From the NCBI GenBank assembly GCA_031292565.1, contig JARLGW010000005.1, positions 1 to 64,000 on the forward strand: a stretch of DNA of 64,000 nucleotides, given 5' to 3'. Shown piece by piece: positions 52,815 to 61,607 of the stretch; within the stretch, counting starts at the first letter, position 1, and every line of letters begins with the position of its first letter. Below the pieces are notes generated by a model. The model was not told where the DNA came from. It saw nothing but the letters and a program-made list of their open reading frames with translations, and did not search any database. The position numbers and the translations under genes were made by a program. The DNA comes from Paludibacteraceae bacterium. GTDB lineage: Bacteria; Bacteroidota; Bacteroidia; Bacteroidales; Paludibacteraceae.

Positions 52815-53612
52815 ATGGATTTTACGGAAGACCAAATTCATCGATACAGCCGTCATATTCTTTTGCAAGATATAGGTGTGGAGGGGCAGGAAAAGATATG
52901 CAACGGAAAGGTGCTGATAGTAGGTGCCGGGGGGCTTGGTTCGCCCATTGCCTATTATCTGGCTGCCGCAGGGGTGGGTACTATCGGTATTATAGACCCC
53001 GATGTGGTAGATCTTAGCAACTTGCAACGGCAAATTATACATTTCACTGACGATTTAGAAAAATCTAAAGTTCTTTCTGCCAAGGAGAAGATCCATAAGT
53101 TAAACCCGGAGGTGAACGTAGTTACTTATCAAACACCTTTCGCAGTGGATAATGCTTTTGAAATCATACAGGATTACGATTTCATTGTGGATGGAACGGA
53201 CAATTTTTCCACTAAGTATTTAATTAACGATGCTTGTGTGATGGCTAGAAAGCCTTTCTCGCATGGAGGCATTCTCCGCTTTCACGGGCAAACGCTTACC
53301 CATGTGCCAGGTTCGGCCTGCTATCGGTGTTTGTACCCTGAGCCACCCGGAGCCGATGCCGTGCTTTCTTGCTCGCAGGCCGGGGTGTTGGGAGCTATTA
53401 CGGGTGTCTTGGGTAGTATTCAAGCTACCGAAGTACTAAAATACCTAACAGGAGTAGGAACTTTGCTTACCAATAGGCTCCTTACTTTTGATGCACGTGA
53501 GATGAATTTCAACACACTCGTGTTAAAGCATGACACTCATTGCCCTGCTTGCGGAACAAATCCAAGCATTATTACGTTACAACAAATAGAAGAAATTTCG
53601 TGTAAAATATAG
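52815..53612 (+). CDS. ThiF/MoeB/HesA-family adenylyltransferase
   Basis: 265 residues. ATP-binding GAGGLGSP (about 36-43), DPDVVDLSNLQRQI with the catalytic Asp and Arg, TDNFSTKYLIND, and two zinc-binding Cys pairs (CYRC near 171 and CPAC near 243). The enzyme activates the C-terminus of a ubiquitin-like sulfur carrier by adenylation for later thiocarboxylation. It starts 2 bp after the regulator stop. No small GG-ending carrier is evident in the window, so the partner may be elsewhere or the TusA-like protein may serve another step. Confidence 0.92.
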   Translation: MDFTEDQIHRYSRHILLQDIGVEGQEKICNGKVLIVGAGGLGSPIAYYLAAAGVGTIGIIDPDVVDLSNLQRQIIHFTDDLEKSKVLSAKEKIHKLNPEVNVVTYQTPFAVDNAFEIIQDYDFIVDGTDNFSTKYLINDACVMARKPFSHGGILRFHGQTLTHVPGSACYRCLYPEPPGADAVLSCSQAGVLGAITGVLGSIQATEVLKYLTGVGTLLTNRLLTFDAREMNFNTLVLKHDTHCPACGTNPSIITLQQIEEISCKI

Positions 53613-53618
53613 TATATT

Positions 53619-54098
53619 ATGAATGAGCAAAAGAAGCTTTCCATTATCAGTTTCAGTGGCGATTTTGATAAGCTCACCGCCGTCTTTACGTTAGCTACCG
53701 GAGCTGCCGCCGTGGGGTATGAAGTAAATCTGTTTTTTACCTTTTGGGGGTTGGATGCTATCAAAATAGAACAGGGTAGAAGCCCTGTGGGAAAAGGTTT
53801 TTTGCCACGGATATTTGGCTTGTTGATGGGTGGCTTGAAAAGTAGCCCGGTGAGCCGTTTGAATTTTAGCGGTGTCAGTCCGCACATCTTCCGCTACATG
53901 ATGCGCAAAAATAATGTGGCTACTTTGGAGGAATTGGTTGAGGCAGCCAAAGAGCTGGGCATTAACTTTTATGCCTGCGAAATGGCTATGCACATACTTG
54001 GGCTTGAAAAGAAAGATTTTATTCCCGAAGTAAAAGATATAATCGGGGTTACCAGCTTCTTAAAAATCGCGGATGGTGGACAAACATTATTCATTTAG
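53619..54098 (+). CDS. DsrE/DsrF-like sulfur-relay family protein
   Basis: 159 residues. The N-terminal SIISFSGDFDKLTAVFTLAT strand-helix and VGYEVNLFFTFWGL match the DsrE-like (COG2210 peroxiredoxin-like) fold, and the conserved Cys is in NFYACEMAMHILG near residue 120, the position that carries persulfide in DsrE/TusD relatives. Residues 55-80 form a hydrophobic hairpin, which suggests membrane association as in other COG2210 members. It is 6 bp after ThiF and 48 bp before the TusA-like gene, a common trio in sulfur assimilation loci. Confidence 0.88.
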   Translation: MNEQKKLSIISFSGDFDKLTAVFTLATGAAAVGYEVNLFFTFWGLDAIKIEQGRSPVGKGFLPRIFGLLMGGLKSSPVSRLNFSGVSPHIFRYMMRKNNVATLEELVEAAKELGINFYACEMAMHILGLEKKDFIPEVKDIIGVTSFLKIADGGQTLFI

Positions 54099-54146
54099 AT
54101 ATAGCTTAAAAATGCAAATTATTCATTCTCAATTATTCATTGCTAT

Positions 54147-54377
54147 ATGGCAAAATATCAACAAATAGATCTTACCAAAGAACATTGCCCGATGACTTTT
54201 GTTAAAACCAAAATAGCCCTGTCCAAATTACAGAAAGGCGAAGTTTTAATTGTTTTGGTAACAGAAGGGGAGGCTCTTGAAAATATTCCTTCAAGTGCAA
54301 CCGAGCAGGGGTATGAGGTTATTTCTGTAACGAAAACCGAAAAAAACGGAGTGCATCAGATTGAAATTAGAAAGTGA
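54147..54377 (+). CDS. tusA: TusA-family sulfur carrier protein
   Basis: 76 residues with the TusA fold: beta strand, then CPMTFVKTKIALSKL with the active Cys (residue 13), and GEVLIVLVTEGEA. The canonical CPxP is CPMT here, the variant found in TusA-like proteins of sulfur assimilation rather than tRNA thiolation. It should carry persulfide sulfur from DsrE or a sulfurtransferase to an acceptor. Last gene of the regulator operon. Confidence 0.9.
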   Translation: MAKYQQIDLTKEHCPMTFVKTKIALSKLQKGEVLIVLVTEGEALENIPSSATEQGYEVISVTKTEKNGVHQIEIRK

Positions 54378-54544
54378 GAATTAAACTAGCAGGGGGAAGA
54401 ACTTAAAATAGCGGTATATTTGGTTTTAACATTTATCTTTAGGATGATTAATGCACGTGTTGTTTTATCTATTTAAAATAGGTTTTGGCGTTTATACTCA
54501 TCAATTAAGTGCGCTTTTAAGGCTGTGTTTTATGTTTTTTTATC

Positions 54545-54588
54545 TTGTAATATATTGCTATATAGATATATATAGCAATATATTACAA
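54545..54588. repeat. Perfect 20-bp inverted repeat with GATA loop
   Basis: TTGTAATATATTGCTATATA (54545-54564) is followed by GATA and its exact reverse complement (54569-54588). It lies in a gene-free, A+T-rich interval (54378-54822) and is not followed by a T-run. It may be a protein-binding or cruciform-forming site; no function is evident. Confidence 0.7.
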
Positions 54589-54822
54589 AGCTTTTGTTCC
54601 TTATTTTTCTTTTTATTCCACCATATCGTTTTCTTTGGCTACCTTTGCGAGCATTTTTACTTATACATGCATTCTTACATTTTCTTTTTAACCTTTAAAT
54701 AAAAAGTTAATTTGGTGTATTTCTAAATTATGATAATGTTTTCTCAAAATTGTTTTTAGGAAACATGTTATAATTGTTTAGGCTTAATTAAAGCCTCCCT
54801 GTTGCATCATTTTTGCCGAACT

Positions 54823-55602
54823 ATGGAAAAAATAAAGTTCATCAAAAGTTTTTTGATTTATCTTTGTAAAGCTAAATACATTCATGGTCATGGAATTCAT
54901 TCGCCTTTCGCGTATGATTTAATTTCCAATAGATTCGAGGAAAAGAATCCCTACTATGTGTATGAAACCATAGAAGGTGCACGTAAGCAGCTCCTTAAAA
55001 GCAAGGATTCGATTTATGTGTCGGATTTTGGAACGGGAAGTTCGCGGCAGCGGAAGGTAGCCGATATAGCAAAGCGATCTCTTAAAAGTAAAAAATATGC
55101 CCAATTAATATTCCGAGTGGCACATCAGGCAAAACCCGTATCCATTATAGAATTGGGTACTTCGCTTGGGATAACAACGGCCTATTTGGCAGCGGTAAAT
55201 ATCCAAACCCCCTGTTACTCTTTTGAAGGTTGCCCACAAACGTTGGCAGTGGCCAAATCGGTATTAGAAGCATGTGATATTAAGCATGTAAATTTAGTGC
55301 AAGGAGCTATTGACGAAAAGTTGCCTGCTCTTTTGAATAAACTGAATCAGGTAGGATTTGTTTTCTTTGATGCCAACCACACCAAAGAAGCAACACTGAA
55401 ATATTTTTATTTGTGTTTGGAAAAAATTTCAAACGAAAGCGTTTTTGTTTTTGACGACATTCACTATTCACAAGGGATGGAGGAAGCTTGGTCGGAAATT
55501 ATTAAAAACGAGCGGGTTCGGGTTTCTTTCGATTTATATGTTTTAGGAATTGTTTATTTTAACCCCGAATTGCAAAAACAACATTATATTTGTCTTTTTT
55601 AA
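54823..55602 (+). CDS. Class I SAM-dependent methyltransferase (O-methyltransferase-like)
   Basis: Start ATG 54823 (MEKIKFIKSF, 259 residues) preferred over 54802. The SAM-binding motif I is IIELGTSLGITTAYLA (about residue 110), with an acidic residue ending the next strand (YSFEGCP), then the FVFFDANHTKEATLKY and FVFDDIHYSQGMEEAW blocks as in the O-methyltransferase 3/24 families. The N-terminal 100 residues (IHGHGIHSPFAYDLI) are typical of a conserved Bacteroidota protein group. Substrate unknown. It precedes the adenosyltransferase by 16 bp. Confidence 0.82.
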   Translation: MEKIKFIKSFLIYLCKAKYIHGHGIHSPFAYDLISNRFEEKNPYYVYETIEGARKQLLKSKDSIYVSDFGTGSSRQRKVADIAKRSLKSKKYAQLIFRVAHQAKPVSIIELGTSLGITTAYLAAVNIQTPCYSFEGCPQTLAVAKSVLEACDIKHVNLVQGAIDEKLPALLNKLNQVGFVFFDANHTKEATLKYFYLCLEKISNESVFVFDDIHYSQGMEEAWSEIIKNERVRVSFDLYVLGIVYFNPELQKQHYICLF

Positions 55603-55618
55603 AATATAAGGTTTTAAA

Positions 55619-56161
55619 ATGAAAATATACACCAAAACAGGGGATAAAGGTTCTACCGGTTTGATAGGCGGAACTAGGATTGAAAAAGACGATATACGTC
55701 TGGAAGCCTATGGAACAGCCGATGAGCTTAATTCACACCTAGGTGTTATGCGGGCAAATATTAATTTTGAGGATGTGAAAAAAGACATCCACCGCATACA
55801 GAATTTTTTGTTTGATATAGGTTCGTATTTGGCCACCGATGCTAGCAAGTTGGCTCCTTTTTTATCAAAAGAAGTGGTGCAACAAGAAATAAATTGGGTG
55901 GAAAATAAAATAGATAGCATGAATGCTACGTTACCTATATTGAATAAATTCATTATACCGGCAGGTAGTGTGAGCTCAACTTATTGTCATGTATGCCGTT
56001 GCGTTTGTCGGCGGTTGGAGCGGCGAATTTATGAAACGAGTAAGCATTATCCCATAATGGATGAAGTGCTAATTTATGTGAATAGATTGTCGGATTTTTT
56101 GTTTATTTTGTCACGTTACGTGGCATTTCTTCTTAAAGAAGAAGTTTTTTTCAGAGAATAA
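55619..56161 (+). CDS. ATP:cob(I)alamin adenosyltransferase, PduO type
   Basis: 180 residues, the standard length. The N-terminal ATP site KIYTKTGDKGSTGLIGG and RLEAYGTADELNSHLG, the hallmark C-terminal VCRCVCRRLERRIYE, and the YVNRLSDFLFILSRYVA helix identify the PduO/MMAB family. It converts cob(I)alamin to adenosylcobalamin, the cofactor for enzymes such as methylmalonyl-CoA mutase. No cobalamin riboswitch is seen upstream. A metabolic link to methionine exists only through general B12 use. Confidence 0.93.
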   Translation: MKIYTKTGDKGSTGLIGGTRIEKDDIRLEAYGTADELNSHLGVMRANINFEDVKKDIHRIQNFLFDIGSYLATDASKLAPFLSKEVVQQEINWVENKIDSMNATLPILNKFIIPAGSVSSTYCHVCRCVCRRLERRIYETSKHYPIMDEVLIYVNRLSDFLFILSRYVAFLLKEEVFFRE

Positions 56162-56236
56162 TTGTTTGTAAAATATTTTATTTTATTTTTGCAGCAAATA
56201 CACAGGTAAGTGAAACATTGTTAAACCTAGTAGAAT

Positions 56237-56458
56237 ATGTATTGGACGCTCGAATTAGCTTCAAAACTAGAAGATGCACCATGGCCTGCAACTAAAGATG
56301 AATTGGTCGATTACGCAATGCGATCAGGTGCGCCCTTGGAAGTGATAGAAAATTTACAGGAAATGGAAGATGAAGGCGAAGTATATGAAAGTATAGAGGA
56401 TATTTGGCCCGATTATCCAAGTAAAGAAGATTTCTTCTTTAATGAAGAAGAGTATTAA
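56237..56458 (+). CDS. DUF2795-like small acidic protein
   Basis: 73 residues, acidic, starting MYWTLELASKLEDAPWPATK. It has the DUF2795 pattern (LEDAPWPATKDELVDYAMRSG, residues 10-30, then a helix EVIENLQEMEDEGEVYESIE). These small conserved Bacteroidota proteins have no known function. It lies 75 bp after the adenosyltransferase; the 138-bp gap to porP probably contains the porP promoter. Confidence 0.85.
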   Translation: MYWTLELASKLEDAPWPATKDELVDYAMRSGAPLEVIENLQEMEDEGEVYESIEDIWPDYPSKEDFFFNEEEY

Positions 56459-56596
56459 AAACATATTAAACATCTTGTTCCTTGATAAAAACGGCTGTTG
56501 TTGCATGTTTTTTTGAAAAAGATGTTTGATTATACAATATTTTATTACTTTTGTTGTTTATAAAGTATTGCTGCTTGAGGAACAAGAGGCTCAACC

Positions 56597-57547
56597 ATGA
56601 GGAAATTTATATTCTTAATAAATTTTGTTTTGCTCTTGCAGTGTTTTTCTGTCAGAGGACAGTCAGAGGCTCAAGTGAGCCAATATATGTTTAATGAGGA
56701 AGGGTATAATCCTGCATCAATAGCAAATAATACAGATCAAATTAGTGCTTTTGGATTGCAGCGACTTCAATGGATTGGGTTTACTAATGCCCCGCAAACA
56801 ACTTATTTTGGGGTAAATGCTCCAGTTGTTATATCCGGGCGAAAGCATGGAATCGGTATTATTTTTTATAATGATAAAGCTGGAATTTATGCTAATCAAT
56901 CTGTAAATTTGCAGTACGCTTACCGGTATAAATTATCCGATGGCAATTTGAACTTCGGTGGAAATTTAGGATTTGTAAGTCAAACGATACATGGTGATAG
57001 CGTTCACCAAATAACAAGTGATTATCATGATATAAGTGGGGATGCTGTCATACCTACAACATCTGTAAATGCCATGTCTTTTGATATGAGCCTAGGTGCT
57101 TATTATTCTACAAAAGTTTGGTATGCTGGTCTTTCGGTTTTACACCTGTTTGAACCGAAATTTGACTTAACGGATTATTTGAAAAGCTACATAAGCCGGG
57201 CTATGTACCTTTCGGGAGGATACACGTTTCCATTACAAAATGATAGATATAAGCTTAAACCCACAATGTTGTTTAAAACAGATTTCGTCTCATATCAAGT
57301 AGATTTAGATGCCAGATTGGAAAAAGATAATAAATACTGGGGCGGATTAGGTTGGAGGTTGCAAGATGCAATCATATTTTTTATCGGAATGAATTTCTCA
57401 AACGGTTTGTCGTGGGGATATTCTTTTGATTTGCCTACAACAAAGTTTATATCAAATTCCTTTGGTTCTCACGAATTGTTTTTAAGATATTGTTTTTCTT
57501 TAGGAAAAAAGAAATCAAACAAATATAAGAGTGTTCGGATTTTATAA
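56597..57547 (+). CDS. porP: Type IX secretion outer-membrane protein PorP/SprF family
   Basis: 316 residues with a signal peptide (1-21) and the PorP/SprF pattern: SEAQVSQYMFNEEGYNPASI, then RLQWIGFTNAPQTTYFG, alternating strands of an outer-membrane barrel. It is the first gene of the porPKLMN block. PorP is a barrel that anchors or assembles type IX complexes near the PorKN ring; SprF paralogs serve specific cargo. The end of the frame overlaps the leader of porK; the next start is 28 bp downstream. Confidence 0.9.
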   Translation: MRKFIFLINFVLLLQCFSVRGQSEAQVSQYMFNEEGYNPASIANNTDQISAFGLQRLQWIGFTNAPQTTYFGVNAPVVISGRKHGIGIIFYNDKAGIYANQSVNLQYAYRYKLSDGNLNFGGNLGFVSQTIHGDSVHQITSDYHDISGDAVIPTTSVNAMSFDMSLGAYYSTKVWYAGLSVLHLFEPKFDLTDYLKSYISRAMYLSGGYTFPLQNDRYKLKPTMLFKTDFVSYQVDLDARLEKDNKYWGGLGWRLQDAIIFFIGMNFSNGLSWGYSFDLPTTKFISNSFGSHELFLRYCFSLGKKKSNKYKSVRIL

Positions 57548-57575
57548 TTGTGTACACATATTTTTAATAAAGTAT

Positions 57576-59003
57576 ATGAAAAAGTTACTTGTATTTTCTG
57601 CGTTCCTATTAGCCTTAGTTGGCTGTGGAAGTAATCAAGGCAATGGCGAGTTGGTTGGAGTTTTCTCTCGTGCGTGGGCCGATCCAACCCCATTCGGAAT
57701 GGTGTTTATTAATAGAGGTTCTTATACCACTGGAACTAATGATCAGGAAGCAAACTGGGCTATGAACTCTCAGTCTAAAACAGTTTCTGTTGATGCCTTT
57801 TGGATGGATGAAACAGAAATTACAAACGGAGAATATCGTCAGTTTGTATATTATGTGCGTGACTCTATTGCTCGTGAACGATTAGCAAATCCAGCAATTG
57901 GTGGTGACGAAACGTTTAAAATTACTCAGGATAAAAAAGGAAATGAAGTTCCACCAAAGTTAAACTGGACTAAACCAATTCCTTGGGGAAAACCTAATGA
58001 AGATCAAAAAAGAGCTTTGGATAGTATGTTCTATGTAGGTGAAGATGCTATTGAATTGGTACCACAGCTAAACGGAACAATGCTCAACTACAAGTATGAA
58101 TACATAGATTACAAGCAAGCTGCACTGAAGGTAAATAAATTCAATTCTTTAAAAAGTGGTTATGATAGAAGCACTGAAGGATTAGGCGTTACCAAAGATA
58201 GTGCAGATGTGATGATTAAAAAAGATACTACATATCGCGATGAAGGTGGTAATATTGTAAACAGAACAATTTATCGTCCATTGAGAAAACGTGCTGATTT
58301 TATTTCTACGAAAATTTTGAATATTTATCCTGATACATTATGCTGGATTCGTGACTTTACATATGCATATAATGAACCTTATATGAAAATGTATTTCTCT
58401 CATCCGGGATACGGTGAATATCCGGTAGTAGGTGTTACTTGGGAACAGGCAGTTGCTTTCTGTCATTGGAGAACAAGGTTGTTCAATACATATCAAGTTG
58501 CAACTAATGGACCTCTAGTACAAGATTGGAGACTTCCAACAGAAGCTGAATGGGAATACGCTGCACGTGGAGGTAGAGATTTGGCAATGTATCCTTGGGG
58601 AGGAAATTATATTAGAACAGCAAAAGGTTGTTTCTTAGCTAACTTCAAACCATTAAGAGGTAATTATACTGATGATGGCTACATGATTACAGCATTTGTT
58701 GCCGCTTATCCTCCTAATGATTATGGGCTGTATGATATGGCAGGCAATGTTTCTGAATGGACTTCTTCTGTATATTCAGAGTCAACATTGAGCTTTGTTC
58801 ATGATATGAATCCTGATTATCAATTTAATGCTAAGACCTCAGATCCTGATGTAAAAAGAAGAAAAGTGGTAAAAGGTGGTTCTTGGAAAGACATAGGTGC
58901 ATACTTACAATGTGGTTCTAGAACTTATGAATACCAACAAGAAAGCAAATCATATATTGGATTTAGATGTATTAGAAGCTTTATTGAAGGACAGAAGAAG
59001 TAA
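57576..59003 (+). CDS. porK: Type IX secretion lipoprotein PorK/GldK
   Basis: Start ATG 57576 (MKKLLVFSAFLLALVGC); an upstream ATG at 57531 overlaps porP and would spoil the signal peptide. 475 residues. Lipobox ending at Cys 17, then the FGE-sulfatase (formylglycine-generating enzyme-like) fold: FGMVFINRGSYTTGTND, FWMDETEITNGEYRQFV, WRLPTEAEWEYAARGG, NVSEWTSS, VVKGGSWKD and GFRCIR. Catalytic Cys of true FGEs are not expected. PorK forms with PorN a periplasmic ring beneath the outer membrane. Confidence 0.95.
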   Translation: MKKLLVFSAFLLALVGCGSNQGNGELVGVFSRAWADPTPFGMVFINRGSYTTGTNDQEANWAMNSQSKTVSVDAFWMDETEITNGEYRQFVYYVRDSIARERLANPAIGGDETFKITQDKKGNEVPPKLNWTKPIPWGKPNEDQKRALDSMFYVGEDAIELVPQLNGTMLNYKYEYIDYKQAALKVNKFNSLKSGYDRSTEGLGVTKDSADVMIKKDTTYRDEGGNIVNRTIYRPLRKRADFISTKILNIYPDTLCWIRDFTYAYNEPYMKMYFSHPGYGEYPVVGVTWEQAVAFCHWRTRLFNTYQVATNGPLVQDWRLPTEAEWEYAARGGRDLAMYPWGGNYIRTAKGCFLANFKPLRGNYTDDGYMITAFVAAYPPNDYGLYDMAGNVSEWTSSVYSESTLSFVHDMNPDYQFNAKTSDPDVKRRKVVKGGSWKDIGAYLQCGSRTYEYQQESKSYIGFRCIRSFIEGQKK

Positions 59004-59061
59004 ATTCTTATAAAACTGAAAAATAAAAAACTTATATATCAAACCTTAAATTATAATTATT

Positions 59062-59928
59062 ATGTCAATTGGTGATTGGATGGATACACCGCAAGGTGGT
59101 AGAATTACAGGATATGCATTTGGTTTTGGTGCAGCTGTTGTTATCGTTGGAGCTTTATTTAAAATACAACACTGGCCTGGTGCAGCAATGATATTGACAG
59201 CAGGAATGGGTACAGAGGCTGTTTTATTCTGTATTACTGCTTTTGGAAATCCTCATAAAACTTACCATTGGGATAATGTTTTTCCTCAGCTTGCTAAAGA
59301 CGAAGAAGAAGCAGACGGATTTGTTTCTCTTGGTGGTGGTAGCGGTTCGGTTAATGTAGGTGGTACCGTATCAGGTGGCGGAAGTGTGTCAACCGGCTTA
59401 GGTGCTCTTGAAGGGATTTCAGCTCTTTCAGAAGAAGATATTCAAAAGCTTTCAGCTGGAATATCAAAATTATCCGAAACGGCTGCTCAATTATCAGATT
59501 TATCTTCTGTTAAAGGAGCCACGGATAAGTTAGTTCAAAGTATGACTACAGCTTCTGAATCGGTTTCTACATTTACAACAACTCAACAAGAAATAAATTC
59601 GACATCAGCAACATTGGTTGATTCGTATAAAAATATTTCAACAGGCCTTTCATCTTTGACTCAGTCGTCAGGTGAATTTGTTAAAAAGGTAGATGATATT
59701 AATAAAAATTTATCTTCTATTAATGCTGTTTACGAAATTCAATTGAAAGTTATTGACGCACAAACAAAATCAATAGAATCAGTAGAAGCCGAATGGACTA
59801 AAGTGAAATCTACAGTAGCTCAGTCCGCTTCAGAAATAGAGTCTTACAGACAAGAAACTACCCGTTTGACACAACAAGTTGTGAATTTGAACAATGTTTA
59901 TGGCAGCATGTTAAGTGCCTTATCTTAA
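59062..59928 (+). CDS. porL: Type IX secretion motor protein PorL/GldL
   Basis: 288 residues. Two inner-membrane helices near the N-terminus (about 17-35 and 44-62, with a GALFKIQHWPGAAMILTAG loop), the GldL hallmark. The Gly/Ser-rich linker (about 95-120) is followed by a long coiled-coil cytoplasmic domain. PorL forms a pentamer that with a PorM dimer converts proton flow into rotation that powers type IX export. A conserved Glu at the end of helix 2 (MGTEAVLF) is the likely proton carrier. Confidence 0.95.
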   Translation: MSIGDWMDTPQGGRITGYAFGFGAAVVIVGALFKIQHWPGAAMILTAGMGTEAVLFCITAFGNPHKTYHWDNVFPQLAKDEEEADGFVSLGGGSGSVNVGGTVSGGGSVSTGLGALEGISALSEEDIQKLSAGISKLSETAAQLSDLSSVKGATDKLVQSMTTASESVSTFTTTQQEINSTSATLVDSYKNISTGLSSLTQSSGEFVKKVDDINKNLSSINAVYEIQLKVIDAQTKSIESVEAEWTKVKSTVAQSASEIESYRQETTRLTQQVVNLNNVYGSMLSALS

Positions 59929-59980
59929 CGTAGTATTTAACAATATTATTTAAAAAAAATAAAGAGAAGATAATAATATT

Positions 59981-61576
59981 ATGGGAGGTGCTACGAATTG
60001 TCCGGAAACCCCGAGACAGAAAATGATAGGAATGATGTACATCGTGTTGACAGCGATGCTTGCGTTGAATGTATCTGCAAGTATTCTAGAAGGATTCACG
60101 ATGGTAGAACATAGCCTTAGAGTCAATACAAAAGGATCAGAAAATAGAAATAAAAACCTGTATGCAAAATTTGAGGATTTATATAATAGAAACCCTGCAA
60201 AGATTGGAGAATGGTTGACAAAAGCAAAAAAAGTAAAACAAGAATCAGACAAGTTGTATAAACAACTTGATGATTTGAAATTATTGATTGTTCGTGCGGC
60301 AGATGGATCAAAAGGTAATTTGGAACATATTGAAGCAAAAGATAACTTGGATGCTGCAGGTCGTATGTGTCTAGATCCAAGTCAGGGGGGGCAAGGTCAT
60401 GGTAAAGAAATAAAAAAATCCATTGATTCTTATCGAGATTTCTTATTAACACTTGTAAAGGCTGATACGGCAAAGATAAGTTTGATAAAGAAGACCTTTG
60501 ATACTGGGATGCAAGTTGGCCATGGTGGTGAAAAAATGCCGTGGGATGTTGCAACCTTTGAAATGATGCCGGTTGCAGCTGTAACTACTATTTTATCAAA
60601 GGTGCAAGCTGATGTTAGGAGTATGGAAGGTGAAGTTGTTACCTATTTGAAAGGTATGGTTGATGCTGACGATTTTAGAGTAAATAAAATTGAAGCAAAA
60701 GTAATACCTAGCTCCAAATATATTATTCAAGGTGGAAAATATGTAGCTGATATTATTTTAGCTGCAAGTGACACAACACAGAGACCCGAAGTTTATATTG
60801 GAGGAAATAGTGAATCAGGTGTAGGAGGTACATTAGTTGACAAAGGTCATTACGAAAGAGTTGCAAGCTCTATTGGAGACCAAAAGTATAATGGTTATAT
60901 CCGCGTGAAAAGACCTGATGGATCTTCTAAAGTATATCCGTTTGAATCTGATTTCAGTGTAGGCTTGCCATCAGCAACCATCTCTGCAGATAAAATGAAT
61001 GTATTCTATGCTGGTATTGATAATGATGTTAGTATATCTGTTCCAGGGGTTCCTTCAACAGCTGTTTCTGCATCAATGACAGGAGGATCTTTAATCAAGA
61101 CAGCTAAAGGTGGTTGGGTTGCACGTCCGGCTAAAGTTGGTCAAGAATGTGTTATCTCAGTAATAGCTAAAATTGATGGTAAACCACAAAAAATGGGTGC
61201 TAAAAACTTTAGAGTAAAAATGTTACCGCCACCAATTGCATATATTCCTTACAGAGATGGAGGTGGAAATATGATGAAATATAAAGGCGGTGAAAAGATT
61301 GCTAAGCAATATTTACTTGGTATTTCAACTCTTAAAGCTGAATTGAATGATGCCGATATTGAAGCTAGATTTGATGTGTTAGGTTTTGAACTTAATATTA
61401 CCGAAGCTATGGGAACAAGTGTAGAGGCATCTGCCGGAGCTAGTTTTACAGACAAACAATTGGCTTATATAAAGAAACTGGCTAAAGGTAAAAAGTTCTT
61501 TATTTCTGGAGTAAGAGCTAAAGGTCCGGACAATATTGAAAGAAAATTGCCACCGATGGAAGTAATTGTAAACTAA
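59981..61576 (+). CDS. porM: Type IX secretion motor protein PorM/GldM
   Basis: 531 residues. Short cytoplasmic N-terminus GGATNCPETPRQKMIGMMYI leading into one transmembrane helix (about 15-38, MMYIVLTAMLALNVSASI), then the periplasmic D1-D4 domains of GldM. Arg/Lys before the helix and the conserved Glu in ILEGF follow the family. PorM dimers span the periplasm between the PorL pentamer and the PorKN ring. It starts 52 bp after porL. Confidence 0.95.
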   Translation: MGGATNCPETPRQKMIGMMYIVLTAMLALNVSASILEGFTMVEHSLRVNTKGSENRNKNLYAKFEDLYNRNPAKIGEWLTKAKKVKQESDKLYKQLDDLKLLIVRAADGSKGNLEHIEAKDNLDAAGRMCLDPSQGGQGHGKEIKKSIDSYRDFLLTLVKADTAKISLIKKTFDTGMQVGHGGEKMPWDVATFEMMPVAAVTTILSKVQADVRSMEGEVVTYLKGMVDADDFRVNKIEAKVIPSSKYIIQGGKYVADIILAASDTTQRPEVYIGGNSESGVGGTLVDKGHYERVASSIGDQKYNGYIRVKRPDGSSKVYPFESDFSVGLPSATISADKMNVFYAGIDNDVSISVPGVPSTAVSASMTGGSLIKTAKGGWVARPAKVGQECVISVIAKIDGKPQKMGAKNFRVKMLPPPIAYIPYRDGGGNMMKYKGGEKIAKQYLLGISTLKAELNDADIEARFDVLGFELNITEAMGTSVEASAGASFTDKQLAYIKKLAKGKKFFISGVRAKGPDNIERKLPPMEVIVN

Positions 61577-61607
61577 AAGAAAATATTTCTTATTAAATCA
61601 TTGAATT

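Noticed and set aside
54451-54702. 83-codon open frame on the plus strand rich in Phe, Leu and Tyr
   Set aside because: It runs through the perfect palindrome, has extreme composition from A+T-rich DNA, and shows no ribosome-binding or family pattern; treated as chance.
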